A stretch of DNA of 41,077 nt from an uncultured Lachnospiraceae bacterium (GCA_944383835.1 CALWRE010000214.1:1-41077), one strand, 5' to 3'. Positions 16,407-24,877 are shown, counted from the first letter of the stretch. Made by a program: numbers and translations. The notes: generated by a model from the sequence alone, not told the origin.

Positions 16407-16934
16407 TCAATATTCCGGCTCAATCAGCCCGTAGGCTCCGTCTTTTCTCTTATAGACTACGTTCACCTCATCGGTCTCGCTGTTGCGGAATACATAGAAA
16501 GTATGTCCCAGAAGCTCCATCTGGATGCAGGCCTCTTCGGGATCCATAGGCTTCATCGCAAAGCGCTTGGTACGGATGATGCGGACCTCCTCCGGATCCT
16601 CCATTTCTTCCTGAATATAAGCGTCGCTGAAAGCGGAATTGCTCTGTTTCTTATCGATGATCTTATTCTTATATTTCTTTAACTGCCGCTCAATTACCTC
16701 TTCCACCAGATCGATGGAGACATACATGTCAGTGCTGGTCTGCTCCGACCGGATTATCGAGCCCTTGACCGGAATGGTTACCTCAATTTTCTGCCGTCCC
16801 TTTTCCACACTCAGCGTAACGGTAACGTCCGTATCCTTGGAAAAGTAACGCTCAAGCTTGCCGATTTTCTCATAGACGGCAGCCCTGAGTCCATCGGTGA
16901 CCTCGATATTTTTCCCCGTAATAGTATAACGCAT
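16407..16934 (-). CDS. hpf: long-form ribosome hibernation promoting factor
   Basis: The protein has 175 residues. The N-terminal RaiA/YfiA-type domain (about 1-95, starting MRYTITGKNIEVTDGLR) binds the 30S decoding region. The C-terminal dimerisation domain (about 118-175, including MKPMDPEEACIQMELLGH and FYVFRNSETDEVNVVYKRKDG) joins two ribosomes into an inactive 100S particle. The length is that of the long form used by Firmicutes. GGAAGGAG is 8 nt before the ATG. It is monocistronic, with a clear promoter and terminator. Confidence 0.95.
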   Translation of the reverse strand: MRYTITGKNIEVTDGLRAAVYEKIGKLERYFSKDTDVTVTLSVEKGRQKIEVTIPVKGSIIRSEQTSTDMYVSIDLVEEVIERQLKKYKNKIIDKKQSNSAFSDAYIQEEMEDPEEVRIIRTKRFAMKPMDPEEACIQMELLGHTFYVFRNSETDEVNVVYKRKDGAYGLIEPEY

Positions 16935-16966
16935 GAAACCAACTCCTTCCGTTTTGGGTTAACTCC

Positions 16967-16995
16967 AGTATAGCAAAATGCCGCTCTTTTTTCAA
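16967..16995 (-). promoter_or_regulatory. promoter of hpf
   Basis: On the minus strand, TTGAAA (16990-16995), a 17-nt spacer and TATACT (16967-16972). The leader is short, about 25 nt. Confidence 0.7.
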
Positions 16996-17199
16996 GGAAT
17001 ATTCGAGAAAAAAACAGAGCTTTTACAAAGTTGTCGGACATTAAATTTTCATAAAATTTGAGTGAAATTTGTAAAAAGTATAATTTCCCATTTGTCAATG
17101 GGTTTGGCCTATTTTTTACCCGCAGGATAACGATTTATGAGAGTTTCACAAAACGCATGTTTTCTCTTGACAGGAAAAAGATATCCCCGGAATTCACAG

Positions 17200-17360
17200 G
17201 CTTTTTTGTGGATAATGTGGATAACTTGGTGTATAAGTCGCTTTTTCTGATAAAATCGGGAAAAGGCTGTGTGGATAAAAGGTGTGGAAAATTTTGAGTT
17301 GTACACGTGGAAAAGTGGACAAGAGAGGGGAAAAAGGATTTTTTTGTGCAAGTTGTACAA
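17200..17360. other. AT-rich intergenic region with a DnaA-box cluster
   Basis: Between the hpf promoter and the uridine phosphorylase terminator there is no credible gene. Three perfect DnaA boxes TGTGGATAA occur at 17207-17215, 17216-17224 (directly abutting) and 17270-17278, all on the plus strand. A one-mismatch copy TGTGGAAAA is at 17283-17291. Two copies of AGTTGTACA follow (17297-17305, 17351-17359), and an AT-rich stretch lies to the left (about 17000-17110). It could be an origin, a DnaA-titration or regulatory locus, or chance enrichment. No dnaA, dnaN or rpmH is in the window. Confidence 0.6.
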
Positions 17361-17419
17361 GGGGAGAATCACGGGAGGCGGAGGAGGGGGAAGGCTGCGG
17401 TTTCATAAATAGGAAGATA

Positions 17420-17458
17420 CGGGCAGGCAGCTGCATCGGATACAGCGCTGCCTGCCCG
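17420..17458 (-). terminator. terminator of uridine phosphorylase
   Basis: A perfect 12-bp stem (CGGGCAGGCAGC, 17420-17431, with its complement at 17447-17458) lies 48 nt past the stop codon. On the minus strand the following tract is T-rich (TATCTTCCTATTTAT) rather than a pure T-run. Confidence 0.75.
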
Positions 17459-17505
17459 TAGGAAGTGTGTCAAATTGCCGCCTTGCCGATGTTTGGCAGG
17501 CTGCC

Positions 17506-18279
17506 TTAGTTGTTTTTGTCTGCTCGGATTATGCTTCGCAAGGCTTCGATGGCAGTTTCAATGGCGGGAGCGGTGTCGGTTACCCGGACAAGACCGGTAT
17601 TCAGGGAATCCTCCCGCTCGCGGTTGCGGGCCAGCAGCAGTACCGTGGCGCATCGGACGCGCAGAACAGAGGCGACGACGAAGAGGGTGGAGGATTCCAT
17701 TTCAGAGCCCAGGGCCCCGGCCATCTTCCAGGCCTCCCATTTCTGCAGCAGCTCGTATTTTACCGGCATGCGTTCGGGGGCGTGCTGGCCATAGTAGGAA
17801 TCCTTGCACTCCACGACGCCAAGAGCATGAGAGTAGCCCAGCTTTTCAGCTGCGTTCTTCAGGGCGCAGACCAGGTCGAAATTAGGGACGGCGGGGAATT
17901 CCACCGGCGCGTATTCGCGTCCGGTACCGTCCTTGCGGATGGCTCCGGTCGGGATAATCAGGGAGCCGGGGACTAACGAAGGGTCAATTCCGCCGCAGGT
18001 GCCGATACGGATAAAGGTGTCGGCGCCGATCATTTTCAACTCTTCCATACCAATGGCGGCGGACGGGCCTCCCATGCCGGTGGACATAACGCTGACTTTT
18101 TCTCCGTCCAGATAACCGGTCCATACTTCATATTCGCGGTTGGTCTGCACATGGGCAGCATCGTCCAGATAGGCGGCGATCTTCGGCACGCGTCCGGGGT
18201 CGCCGGGCAGCAGCACGTAACGGCCTACGTCTCCGACCTTGCATTTGATGTGGTGCATCAGTTCGTTTTCATTGTTCAT
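17506..18279 (-). CDS. udp: uridine phosphorylase
   Basis: The protein has 257 residues of the NP-I nucleoside phosphorylase family: GDPGR (26-30), the phosphate-contact Arg91 in RIGTCGG, the uracil-contact region QHAPER (165-170) and the ribose-contact EMES (193-196). It cleaves uridine with phosphate to uracil and ribose-1-phosphate in the cytosol. It diverges from the YczE-like/BMP importer genes across a 186-nt shared promoter region, which points to coordinated nucleoside uptake and breakdown. The ATG follows AAGGAGAAGG. Phosphorolysis of deoxyuridine or thymidine as a side activity is possible. Confidence 0.93.
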   Translation of the reverse strand: MNNENELMHHIKCKVGDVGRYVLLPGDPGRVPKIAAYLDDAAHVQTNREYEVWTGYLDGEKVSVMSTGMGGPSAAIGMEELKMIGADTFIRIGTCGGIDPSLVPGSLIIPTGAIRKDGTGREYAPVEFPAVPNFDLVCALKNAAEKLGYSHALGVVECKDSYYGQHAPERMPVKYELLQKWEAWKMAGALGSEMESSTLFVVASVLRVRCATVLLLARNREREDSLNTGLVRVTDTAPAIETAIEALRSIIRADKNN

Positions 18280-18333
18280 CTTGCCTTCTCCTTTTTAATG
18301 TTGTTCGTGTCTTAAATCTATATGGGTACTAAA

Positions 18334-18362
18334 ATTATAGCATGAATTTCCTATGATAGCAA
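18334..18362 (-). promoter_or_regulatory. promoter of uridine phosphorylase
   Basis: On the minus strand, TTGCTA (18357-18362), a 17-nt spacer and perfect TATAAT (18334-18339). It faces away from the importer promoter; 46 nt of very AT-rich DNA separate the two -35 boxes and include the odd palindrome GATAATATC (18367-18375), a possible operator. Confidence 0.8.
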
Positions 18363-18408
18363 TATTGATAATATCTTTTTTATGAAAAATAATATTAAAA
18401 ATACCCTA

Positions 18409-18436
18409 TTGACAACGGCTGAAAATAAGATATAAT
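18409..18436 (+). promoter_or_regulatory. promoter of the YczE-like gene and nucleoside importer
   Basis: Perfect TTGACA (18409-18414), a 16-nt spacer and perfect TATAAT (18431-18436). Transcription would start near 18443, which argues against the ATG at 18454 and for the one at 18466. Confidence 0.88.
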
Positions 18437-18465
18437 TAAAACATGCACAAAAAATGAGGTCAAAA

Positions 18466-19152
18466 ATGAGAGAAAAAATTATTTATGCTAAAAAACCCCT
18501 GGATATTAAAGGGATAATCAAAGATATAATCATAATATCAATTGGTCTGATGATTTCTTCTTTTGGAACAGCTTTGTTTTATCAGGCAGGTATGGGGTCT
18601 GGGGCGATGGCCACCTTCAGCGATGGCCTGCACCGGCTGACGGGTATTTCCTACGGCACTGCGAACATGGCGGCGAATGCGGTTTTTCTGGTTCTTCTGT
18701 TTGTCTGCGACAGACGGATGATCAATGTGGGAACCGTGCTCTGTGTTTTCCTGATCGGAATATTTGTGGATATGGGGACGGCGGTGTTTAGCCTGCTGCC
18801 GATTGCTTCGGCCCCTGTGGCAGTCCGTTTCCTCTGCATGCTGGCCAGCTGCGCGATGATGGGAATCGGACTTGCCCTCTACGTGGCGGTGGACAGAGGC
18901 TTTGGCGCCCTGGAGGGGCTGGTGAAATATCTGTGTGCAAAGACGGGGATCGGCTTTGACAAGGCGAAAATCGCCGAGGATCTGCTTTTAATCGGGCTGG
19001 GAATCCTCCTGCATGCGGAATGGGGAATCGGGACGCTGATCTCAGCCATTGTCATCGGGCCGATTATGAAGGTATTCATTGGAATTTTTCAGCGGATGCT
19101 GCAGACGGGTACATATGTGGGAAAATCTGCCCCGGCAGGGGTTGATAAATAA
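18466..19152 (+). CDS. YczE/YyaS/YitT-type integral membrane protein
   Basis: The protein has 228 residues with about five hydrophobic segments and the family-like pattern SSFGTALFYQAGMGSGAMAT near residues 30-50. The molecular function of the family is not established; some members have been proposed as transporters. The start at 18466 is preferred because GAGGT (18456-18460) precedes it and because the ATG at 18454 would lie only about 11 nt from the transcription start. It is the first gene after the importer promoter and 28 nt upstream of the substrate-binding protein, so it may belong to nucleoside uptake. Confidence 0.8.
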   Translation: MREKIIYAKKPLDIKGIIKDIIIISIGLMISSFGTALFYQAGMGSGAMATFSDGLHRLTGISYGTANMAANAVFLVLLFVCDRRMINVGTVLCVFLIGIFVDMGTAVFSLLPIASAPVAVRFLCMLASCAMMGIGLALYVAVDRGFGALEGLVKYLCAKTGIGFDKAKIAEDLLLIGLGILLHAEWGIGTLISAIVIGPIMKVFIGIFQRMLQTGTYVGKSAPAGVDK

Positions 19153-19180
19153 AACAATTTTTATGAGGAGGTTGTACAAA

Positions 19181-20380
19181 ATGAAAAGAATCCTTAGTAT
19201 GGGGCTTGCTTTAATCCTGCTCATCGGCTGCCTGGCCGGGTGCAGTTCGGATGCGTCCCAGGGGGGAACGGATGCTGCGCAGACCAATCAGGAAGGCTCA
19301 AGCACAGGAAGCGCTCCCAAGAGCGGAAATATTGATGTGTCCCAGTTTGAGGACGATGATATTGGGGTCTGCCTGGTGATCAATACGAATCTGGGCGATA
19401 AATCCATCTGCGATCTGTCCTATGCCGGACTGCAGCAGATTGAGACCGATTACGGCGTGCGGATTCGCTGCATCGAGCTGGGCGGAGACGCTACCAAACA
19501 GATTCCGACCTTTATCGATCTGGCTGAGGATCCGGATTGGGATATTATTATCGCCGGTACGCCGAACCTGAGAGAGAGCCTGCTGGAAGTGGCGGCCGAC
19601 TATCCGGATCAGAAATTCATCCTGTACGATTCGGCCGTAGCCAATGCGGACGAGGGTATAACGGCTGAGGATTATCCCAATGTTTATTCGATGGAGCATG
19701 CGCAGAACGAGGGCTCTTATGTGGCCGGCGCGGCGGCCGCCCTGCTGACCACCTCCGGAGATGAGAAGACTAACGACGAGCACATCATCGGCTTTGTGGG
19801 CGGCGGCCAGAATACGGCCATCGAAGATTTCCTGGTAGGCTACATTGAGGGAGCGAAGGCTGTGGATCCCGACATCAAGGTGCTGATCTCCTATATTGGC
19901 AGCTTCAACGATTCCGCCAAGGGCAAAGAGCTGGCCATGGCGCAGATCGATCAGGGAGCGGATGTGGTATTTGCCGTGGCAGGCGGCGCCGGGCTGGGCG
20001 TGCTGGATGGCTGCGCAGAGAAGGGCGTTTATTCCATCGGCGTTGACGGCGATCAGTATGAGATTCTGAAGGACGATGATCCGGAGACCGCAGCGGCAAT
20101 CTGCACCTCTATGGAGAAAAAGTGTGACCAGACCGTATACAGCTGCGTCAGCGCTGCCCTGGAGGGAACGCTGGAGTACGGTTCCTACGATATGCAGGGC
20201 CTGGCTGACGGCGTGGTAGGCATTTCGGATAACGAAAATTACCGTGCGATCTTCACCGAAGAGCAGATCAGTGCGCTGGAGGATATCGAGGCTCGGGTGG
20301 CATCCGGCGAAGTGAGCGTATTCACAGCGATCGGCGCAGATGATGCCTCCATCCAGGCAATCAAGGACAGCGTTCAGTAA
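19181..20380 (+). CDS. BMP-family nucleoside-binding lipoprotein (ABC importer)
   Basis: The protein has 399 residues. The lipoprotein signal ends in the lipobox LAGC with the modified Cys21, followed by a Ser/Gly/Thr-rich linker and a periplasmic-binding-type I fold (about 55-395) like PnrA/TmpC of the basic membrane protein family, which bind purine and pyrimidine nucleosides. It would be anchored to the outer face of the membrane and deliver ligand to the two permeases at 22000-24043. GAGGAGG (19165-19171) precedes the ATG. A terminator between this gene and the ATPase should make the binding protein more abundant than the rest of the system. Uridine phosphorylase next door suggests uridine as one ligand. 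Confidence 0.92.
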   Translation: MKRILSMGLALILLIGCLAGCSSDASQGGTDAAQTNQEGSSTGSAPKSGNIDVSQFEDDDIGVCLVINTNLGDKSICDLSYAGLQQIETDYGVRIRCIELGGDATKQIPTFIDLAEDPDWDIIIAGTPNLRESLLEVAADYPDQKFILYDSAVANADEGITAEDYPNVYSMEHAQNEGSYVAGAAAALLTTSGDEKTNDEHIIGFVGGGQNTAIEDFLVGYIEGAKAVDPDIKVLISYIGSFNDSAKGKELAMAQIDQGADVVFAVAGGAGLGVLDGCAEKGVYSIGVDGDQYEILKDDDPETAAAICTSMEKKCDQTVYSCVSAALEGTLEYGSYDMQGLADGVVGISDNENYRAIFTEEQISALEDIEARVASGEVSVFTAIGADDASIQAIKDSVQ

Positions 20381-20392
20381 TAATGAGGAAGC

Positions 20393-20431
20393 AGACAGCC
20401 GCGGATGCTTTGATCTGCGGCTGTCTTTTTA
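20393..20431 (+). terminator. intra-operon terminator after the binding-protein gene
   Basis: AGACAGCCGC (20393-20402) pairs perfectly with GCGGCTGTCT (20417-20426), followed by TTTTT and A/T. It lies between the binding protein and ATPase genes with no second promoter visible, so partial read-through is likely. Confidence 0.88.
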
Positions 20432-20452
20432 TCAGAACTGGAGGAATAGAGG

Positions 20453-22003
20453 ATGGAACAAAACATCTTGTCCATGGAAAACATCACAAAGGTTTACCCC
20501 AACGGCTTTGTGGCCAATAAAGGCGTAAACTTTTCGGTCCATGAAGGAGAAATCCATGCCCTAGTAGGAGAGAATGGAGCCGGCAAAAGTACGCTGATGA
20601 AGATGCTGTTCGGTTCGGAGAAACCGGATGAGGGGCGTATTCTTCTGCATGGGAAGGAGATTCAGATTGACAATCCCACCGTGGCCATTCAGTACGGGAT
20701 TGGAATGGTCCATCAGCACTTTATGCTGGTGCCTTCCCTGAGCGTGGCAGATAATCTGGTAATCGGTATGGAGCCGAAGAAAAAGGGCCTGTACGATGTG
20801 GCAAAGGCGGAGGAAATTACCAGGGAGGCGGCGCAAAAATATAACCTGCTGGTGGATCCGCAGGCAAAAGTCGTGGATCTGTCCGTAGGCCTGAAGCAGA
20901 AGGTGGAGATTTTGAAGGCTCTGGTTCGCGGAGCGAAAATCCTTATCCTGGATGAGCCGACGGCGGTGCTGACGCCTCAGGAGACCAAGGAGCTGTTTGT
21001 GGAACTGAAGCATTTAAAGACCCAGGGCTATACGGTTGTCTTTATCTCCCATAAGCTGAATGAGGTAAAGGAACTCTGCGACCGGGTAACGGTGCTGCGG
21101 GCCGGCAGGAGCATCGGAATGGCCAATGTGGCGGACGTGTCGCAGCAGGACATTTCCCGGATGATGGTGGGACGCGATGTGCGGCTGGATATTGAGAAGG
21201 ATAAACCGCATCCCGGAGACACGGTGCTGAAGGTTTCCCATATCAATAAGGTAAATGCACTGGGCAAGCAGGTATTGAAGGACGTATCCTTCTCCCTTCC
21301 CCACGGCGTGATTTTGGGAATCGCCGGTGTGGAGGGAAACGGACAGAGCGAGATATCGGAGATTATCTCCGGCATGGACCGCAGCTTTGACGGAGAGGCG
21401 GAGATAAACGGCAAAAGCATCCGCAACATGACGGTTCGGCAGGTGAGGGAAAGCGGCGTCGCTCACATCTCGGAGGACAGAATGACCTACGGTATCGTAG
21501 GGGACGGAACCATTGCGGAAAATATTATTTCCGACCGGTACTACAAGAAGGAATTCCAGAAGGGGCCGCTGTTGGACCAGAAAAAAATTGATGAGATGGT
21601 GGATGATCTGATCGAAAAATTCAATATCAAATGCGACGGGAAGGATCAGCCCATCCGCATGCTGTCCGGCGGCAATATGCAGAAGGTTGTGGCCGCCCGC
21701 GAATTTACCAACCATGCCGATCTGATCATAGCCAACCAGCCGACCCGCGGGATTGATATTGGAGCCAGCATGTTTCTGCGCAACAAACTGGTGGAGCTGC
21801 GGGACGCCGGAGCGGCTGTGCTCTTAATTTCCGCCGACCTAAGCGAGGTAATGGAGGTCAGCGACCGCCTGATTGTTATGAGCGGCGGCAGGATTTCCGC
21901 TTATTTTGAGGATGCCTCAGAGGTGACGGAGGAGGATATGGGTCTTTATATGCTGGGCTTAAAGCAAATGACGCCTGAGGAGATAAGGAGGGCTTCCAGT
22001 TGA
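20453..22003 (+). CDS. nucleoside ABC importer, duplicated ATPase subunit
   Basis: The protein has 516 residues with two ABC ATPase domains in tandem, as in the carbohydrate/nucleoside uptake (CUT2/BMP) group. Domain 1 has Walker A GENGAGKST (39-47), signature LSVGLKQK and Walker B LILDEPTAVLTP. Domain 2 has a degenerate Walker A (GVEGNGQSE), a good signature LSGGNMQK (about 404-411) and ANQPTRG in place of the DEP motif, which is normal for this family. It powers uptake through the two following permeases. The stop overlaps the TTG start of the first permease. Confidence 0.93.
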   Translation: MEQNILSMENITKVYPNGFVANKGVNFSVHEGEIHALVGENGAGKSTLMKMLFGSEKPDEGRILLHGKEIQIDNPTVAIQYGIGMVHQHFMLVPSLSVADNLVIGMEPKKKGLYDVAKAEEITREAAQKYNLLVDPQAKVVDLSVGLKQKVEILKALVRGAKILILDEPTAVLTPQETKELFVELKHLKTQGYTVVFISHKLNEVKELCDRVTVLRAGRSIGMANVADVSQQDISRMMVGRDVRLDIEKDKPHPGDTVLKVSHINKVNALGKQVLKDVSFSLPHGVILGIAGVEGNGQSEISEIISGMDRSFDGEAEINGKSIRNMTVRQVRESGVAHISEDRMTYGIVGDGTIAENIISDRYYKKEFQKGPLLDQKKIDEMVDDLIEKFNIKCDGKDQPIRMLSGGNMQKVVAAREFTNHADLIIANQPTRGIDIGASMFLRNKLVELRDAGAAVLLISADLSEVMEVSDRLIVMSGGRISAYFEDASEVTEEDMGLYMLGLKQMTPEEIRRASS

Positions 22004-23076
22004 ATACGAAAAATATTGAGAAGCGGTTTCAGGTGCTGAGAACCCTTCTGGCAATCGGAATCGCAATGATCGTTGCGTTTATCATCATCTGCTTTATCAG
22101 CGAAGAGCCGTTGGAAACGATCCGCAGTTTTCTGATCGGCCCGCTGGAATCCAAAAGAAAAATCGGAAACATCATCACGAACCTTACGCCCATGCTCTTT
22201 GTGGGAACCGGCGTCTGCCTGATCTTCTCCGCCAATCAGACCAACATGGCGGTGGAAGGCGGCTTCTTCGTCGGGGCAATGCTGGCCACGGTGGCGGCTA
22301 CCTGCCTGCATCTTCCCACGGGCATACATACGGTGGTCTGCCTGATTGCCGGCGGTTTGGCGGGGGCGGCAGCCTGCGCGATTCCTGCGTTCCTGTTCGT
22401 GAAGTTTAATGCCAAGCCGGTGGTAAGTTCCATCATGGTCAACAACATGTGCCTGTATGTGGGCCTCTTTGTTATCAATCATCTGGTCCGCGACCCGGCG
22501 GCTGGCTTTATGGCCTCCTTCCGTTTTGATGAGACGGCTAAAATCGGAGAGATGATCTCCGGTACCGGCGTGCATTACGGAATCCTGATTGGTATCGCCG
22601 TGCTGATTGCCGGATATTTCTATCTGAACAAGAGCAAGGCTGGCTATGAGATCCGCACGGTAGGGCGCAATGTGGACTTCGCCCGGTATTCCGGCATCAA
22701 TGTCAACCGGGTAATTACCAAGGCGCAGCTCATCGGCGGCTTTCTGGCAGGCTTAGGCGGTGCGGTGGAGGTTCTGGGCATGTACAACCGTTTCCAGTAC
22801 CAGGCACTGACCAATCATGGGTTTGACGGCATTATGATCGGCATTATGGCGGCTTACAATCCGAAGCTTCTGCCGCTGGCAGGCCTGTTCTTAGCTTACA
22901 TCCGCGTGGGTGCGGACAGCATGCAGAGGAGCAGCGATGTGCCGGTGGAACTGGCAAACATTATGATTTCTGTGATCGTCATCATGATCGTGGCGGAGCG
23001 TTTCCTGTACAAGATGAAGCACAAACGGATCGTGGCGGCTGCGCAGAAGGAATTGGAAGGAAAGGCGGAGGCGTAA
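22000..23076 (+). CDS. nucleoside ABC importer permease 1
   Basis: The protein has 358 residues with about nine or ten hydrophobic helices and the BPD_transp_2 pattern, including YEIRTVGRNVDFARYSGI, in the cytoplasmic coupling region (about 215-232). It starts with TTG at 22000, overlapping the ATPase stop (TTGA). The start is set by AAGGAGGG (21985-21992) with 7-nt spacing; no suitable ATG or GTG is nearby. It should form a heterodimeric channel with the next gene product. Confidence 0.9.
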   Translation: MNTKNIEKRFQVLRTLLAIGIAMIVAFIIICFISEEPLETIRSFLIGPLESKRKIGNIITNLTPMLFVGTGVCLIFSANQTNMAVEGGFFVGAMLATVAATCLHLPTGIHTVVCLIAGGLAGAAACAIPAFLFVKFNAKPVVSSIMVNNMCLYVGLFVINHLVRDPAAGFMASFRFDETAKIGEMISGTGVHYGILIGIAVLIAGYFYLNKSKAGYEIRTVGRNVDFARYSGINVNRVITKAQLIGGFLAGLGGAVEVLGMYNRFQYQALTNHGFDGIMIGIMAAYNPKLLPLAGLFLAYIRVGADSMQRSSDVPVELANIMISVIVIMIVAERFLYKMKHKRIVAAAQKELEGKAEA

Positions 23077-23077
23077 T

Positions 23078-24043
23078 ATGGATAGGATATTTGCTGCGAT
23101 TTTTACACCGGAATTTCTTTTCTCGGTGATTCGTGTATCTACCCCTTTGATTCTGGGATCAATGGCCGCCCTGATCTGCAACCGCGGCGGCATGCTCCAT
23201 ATCGCTTTTGAGGGCGTTATGCTCTCGGCCGCGTTCTTTGGCATGCTGGCCAGCGCCGTGACCCAGAATATCATACTGGGGCTGCTGGGGGCGGTGGCCG
23301 GAGGCCTGCTGATCTCCATGCTTTTAGGTTATTTTAATCTGGTGCTGAATTCAGACCGGACCTTAACGGGAATTGCGCTGAACACCTTTGCTTCGGCGGG
23401 GACGGTATTTGCCCTGTATCTGCTGGTGCAGGACAAGGGAACCTCCAGCTCCCTGCCGTCCCTGGTTGTTCCCAATATTGACATCCCGATTCTGAAGGAT
23501 ATCCCGGTCCTGGGGACCGTTTTGTCGGGACACAATGCCCTGACCTATGCTGCCTTTTTGACGGTTTTTATCACTTATATCATCATTTTCCGTACGCCCC
23601 TGGGACTGCGGATCCGCACGGTGGGTGAGAACCCCAATGCGGCGGCTTCCGTCGGCATCAATGTGATGAAGATTCGCTTTATCACCCTGGCGATCAGCGC
23701 GGTGATTGCGTCTCTGGGCGGGGCTTATATGTCCATGGGATATCTGAGCTGGTTCTCCCGTGATATGATTGCGGGCCGGGGCTTTATGGCCATAGCGGCG
23801 CAGAACCTGGGCGCTGCCCTTCCGCTCCCCAGCTTTTTGGCCTCCCTGGCCTTTGGGGCGGTCACGGCCCTGGCCAATGTGCTGCAGACTCTGAACATGC
23901 CTTCTGAGATCATTCAGTCCCTTCCTTATGTGGCAACGCTGATCGGCCTGGGCTTCTTTGGCTATGCGGCCCAAAAGAGCGGAAGAAAGAGAACCAAGGC
24001 GATTCTGGATAAGGCCAGAGCGGCGGAGGGAGAGAAGTCATGA
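23078..24043 (+). CDS. nucleoside ABC importer permease 2
   Basis: The protein has 321 residues, nearly all hydrophobic helices, with the conserved coupling stretch LGLRIRTVGENPNAAASVGI (about 176-195) typical of the second permease of BMP-type importers. The start is 1 nt after the stop of permease 1 with GGAAGGAAAGGCGGAGG upstream. The stop overlaps the esterase start (ATGA). Confidence 0.92.
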   Translation: MDRIFAAIFTPEFLFSVIRVSTPLILGSMAALICNRGGMLHIAFEGVMLSAAFFGMLASAVTQNIILGLLGAVAGGLLISMLLGYFNLVLNSDRTLTGIALNTFASAGTVFALYLLVQDKGTSSSLPSLVVPNIDIPILKDIPVLGTVLSGHNALTYAAFLTVFITYIIIFRTPLGLRIRTVGENPNAAASVGINVMKIRFITLAISAVIASLGGAYMSMGYLSWFSRDMIAGRGFMAIAAQNLGAALPLPSFLASLAFGAVTALANVLQTLNMPSEIIQSLPYVATLIGLGFFGYAAQKSGRKRTKAILDKARAAEGEKS

Positions 24044-24831
24044 TCTTAAATCACTGTAATTTCTACTCGAAGGTGCTCCAAAACCATGTGGACGTCAATG
24101 TCCTGCTGCCTTCTATGGCGGACAACGATCACTTTTTCCACGGGCTGGACGAGATTTATCAGGAGCGGAAGATTCCGGTGCTTTATCTGCTGCACGGGGC
24201 CCTCGACGATTACACGATGTGGCTGCGCCACACCAACATCGAGCGGTACGCGGAAAAAGCGGGAATTGCGGTGGTCATGCCCTCCGGGCAGAACGGTTTT
24301 TACAGCAATGCCCTGTACGGACTGAATTACTTTGACTATATCACCCAGGAGCTGCCCCGGTTTGTCGAGTATACTTTCCCGGTATCCCGCCGCAGGGAGG
24401 ACCGGTATATCGCCGGCCCCTCCATGGGAGGGTACGGAGCCTCCAAGTGCGCGCTGGCAAGGCCGGATCTCTATGCGGCCTTTGGAGATTTCTCCGGCGC
24501 GGTGGATCCGGAAAAGCTGGAGCCGCGGATGACGCAGATGGGTTTTGGCTTTTTCCGCTACGACCTGATTTTCGGCGGCAGCGATAAGGTGACCGGGAGC
24601 CGGGATGATCTGAAGGTCCTGGCCCGCTCCTGTGCAGGCCTGGAGGAAAAACCTCGTGCCTTCGTGGCCTGCGGCGTGGAAGATACCAATAATTACGACA
24701 TGAACCGGGAACTTTACGAGACGCTTTGTGCCAGCGGCTTTGAAGCGGAGTTTATGGGGGGACATGGGCTGCACGACTGGGATTACTGGGATCGCTGCGT
24801 CCGGAGGTTTACGGAAAGCCTGGCTCCCTGA
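24040..24831 (+). CDS. esterase-D/tributyrin-esterase-like alpha/beta hydrolase
   Basis: The protein has 263 residues and no signal peptide. The oxyanion-hole region is YLLHGALDD (about 49-57), the nucleophile is Ser128 in GPSMGGYG, the likely acid is Asp215 in GVEDTN and the His is His245 in GLHDWDYW. The family includes acyl esterases and S-formylglutathione hydrolases. The ATG overlaps the permease stop (ATGA), so it is translationally coupled to the nucleoside importer. A role in removing acyl groups from imported nucleosides or related compounds is only an inference. Confidence 0.85.
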   Translation: MILNHCNFYSKVLQNHVDVNVLLPSMADNDHFFHGLDEIYQERKIPVLYLLHGALDDYTMWLRHTNIERYAEKAGIAVVMPSGQNGFYSNALYGLNYFDYITQELPRFVEYTFPVSRRREDRYIAGPSMGGYGASKCALARPDLYAAFGDFSGAVDPEKLEPRMTQMGFGFFRYDLIFGGSDKVTGSRDDLKVLARSCAGLEEKPRAFVACGVEDTNNYDMNRELYETLCASGFEAEFMGGHGLHDWDYWDRCVRRFTESLAP

Positions 24832-24848
24832 CCTGGCATCATAAAAAA

Positions 24849-24877
24849 TTGATTTTTTGCGCCCTTTCGCATATAAT
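24849..24877 (+). promoter_or_regulatory. promoter of the GntR regulator and yjjI-yjjW genes
   Basis: TTGATT (24849-24854), a 17-nt spacer and perfect TATAAT (24872-24877). The leader is about 47 nt with GGGAGG before the ATG at 24931. Confidence 0.8.

Noticed and set aside
17058..17297. Small plus-strand open frame of 79 codons across the DnaA boxes
   Set aside because: No Shine-Dalgarno, very AT-rich, no conserved features and it overlaps clear non-coding signals.
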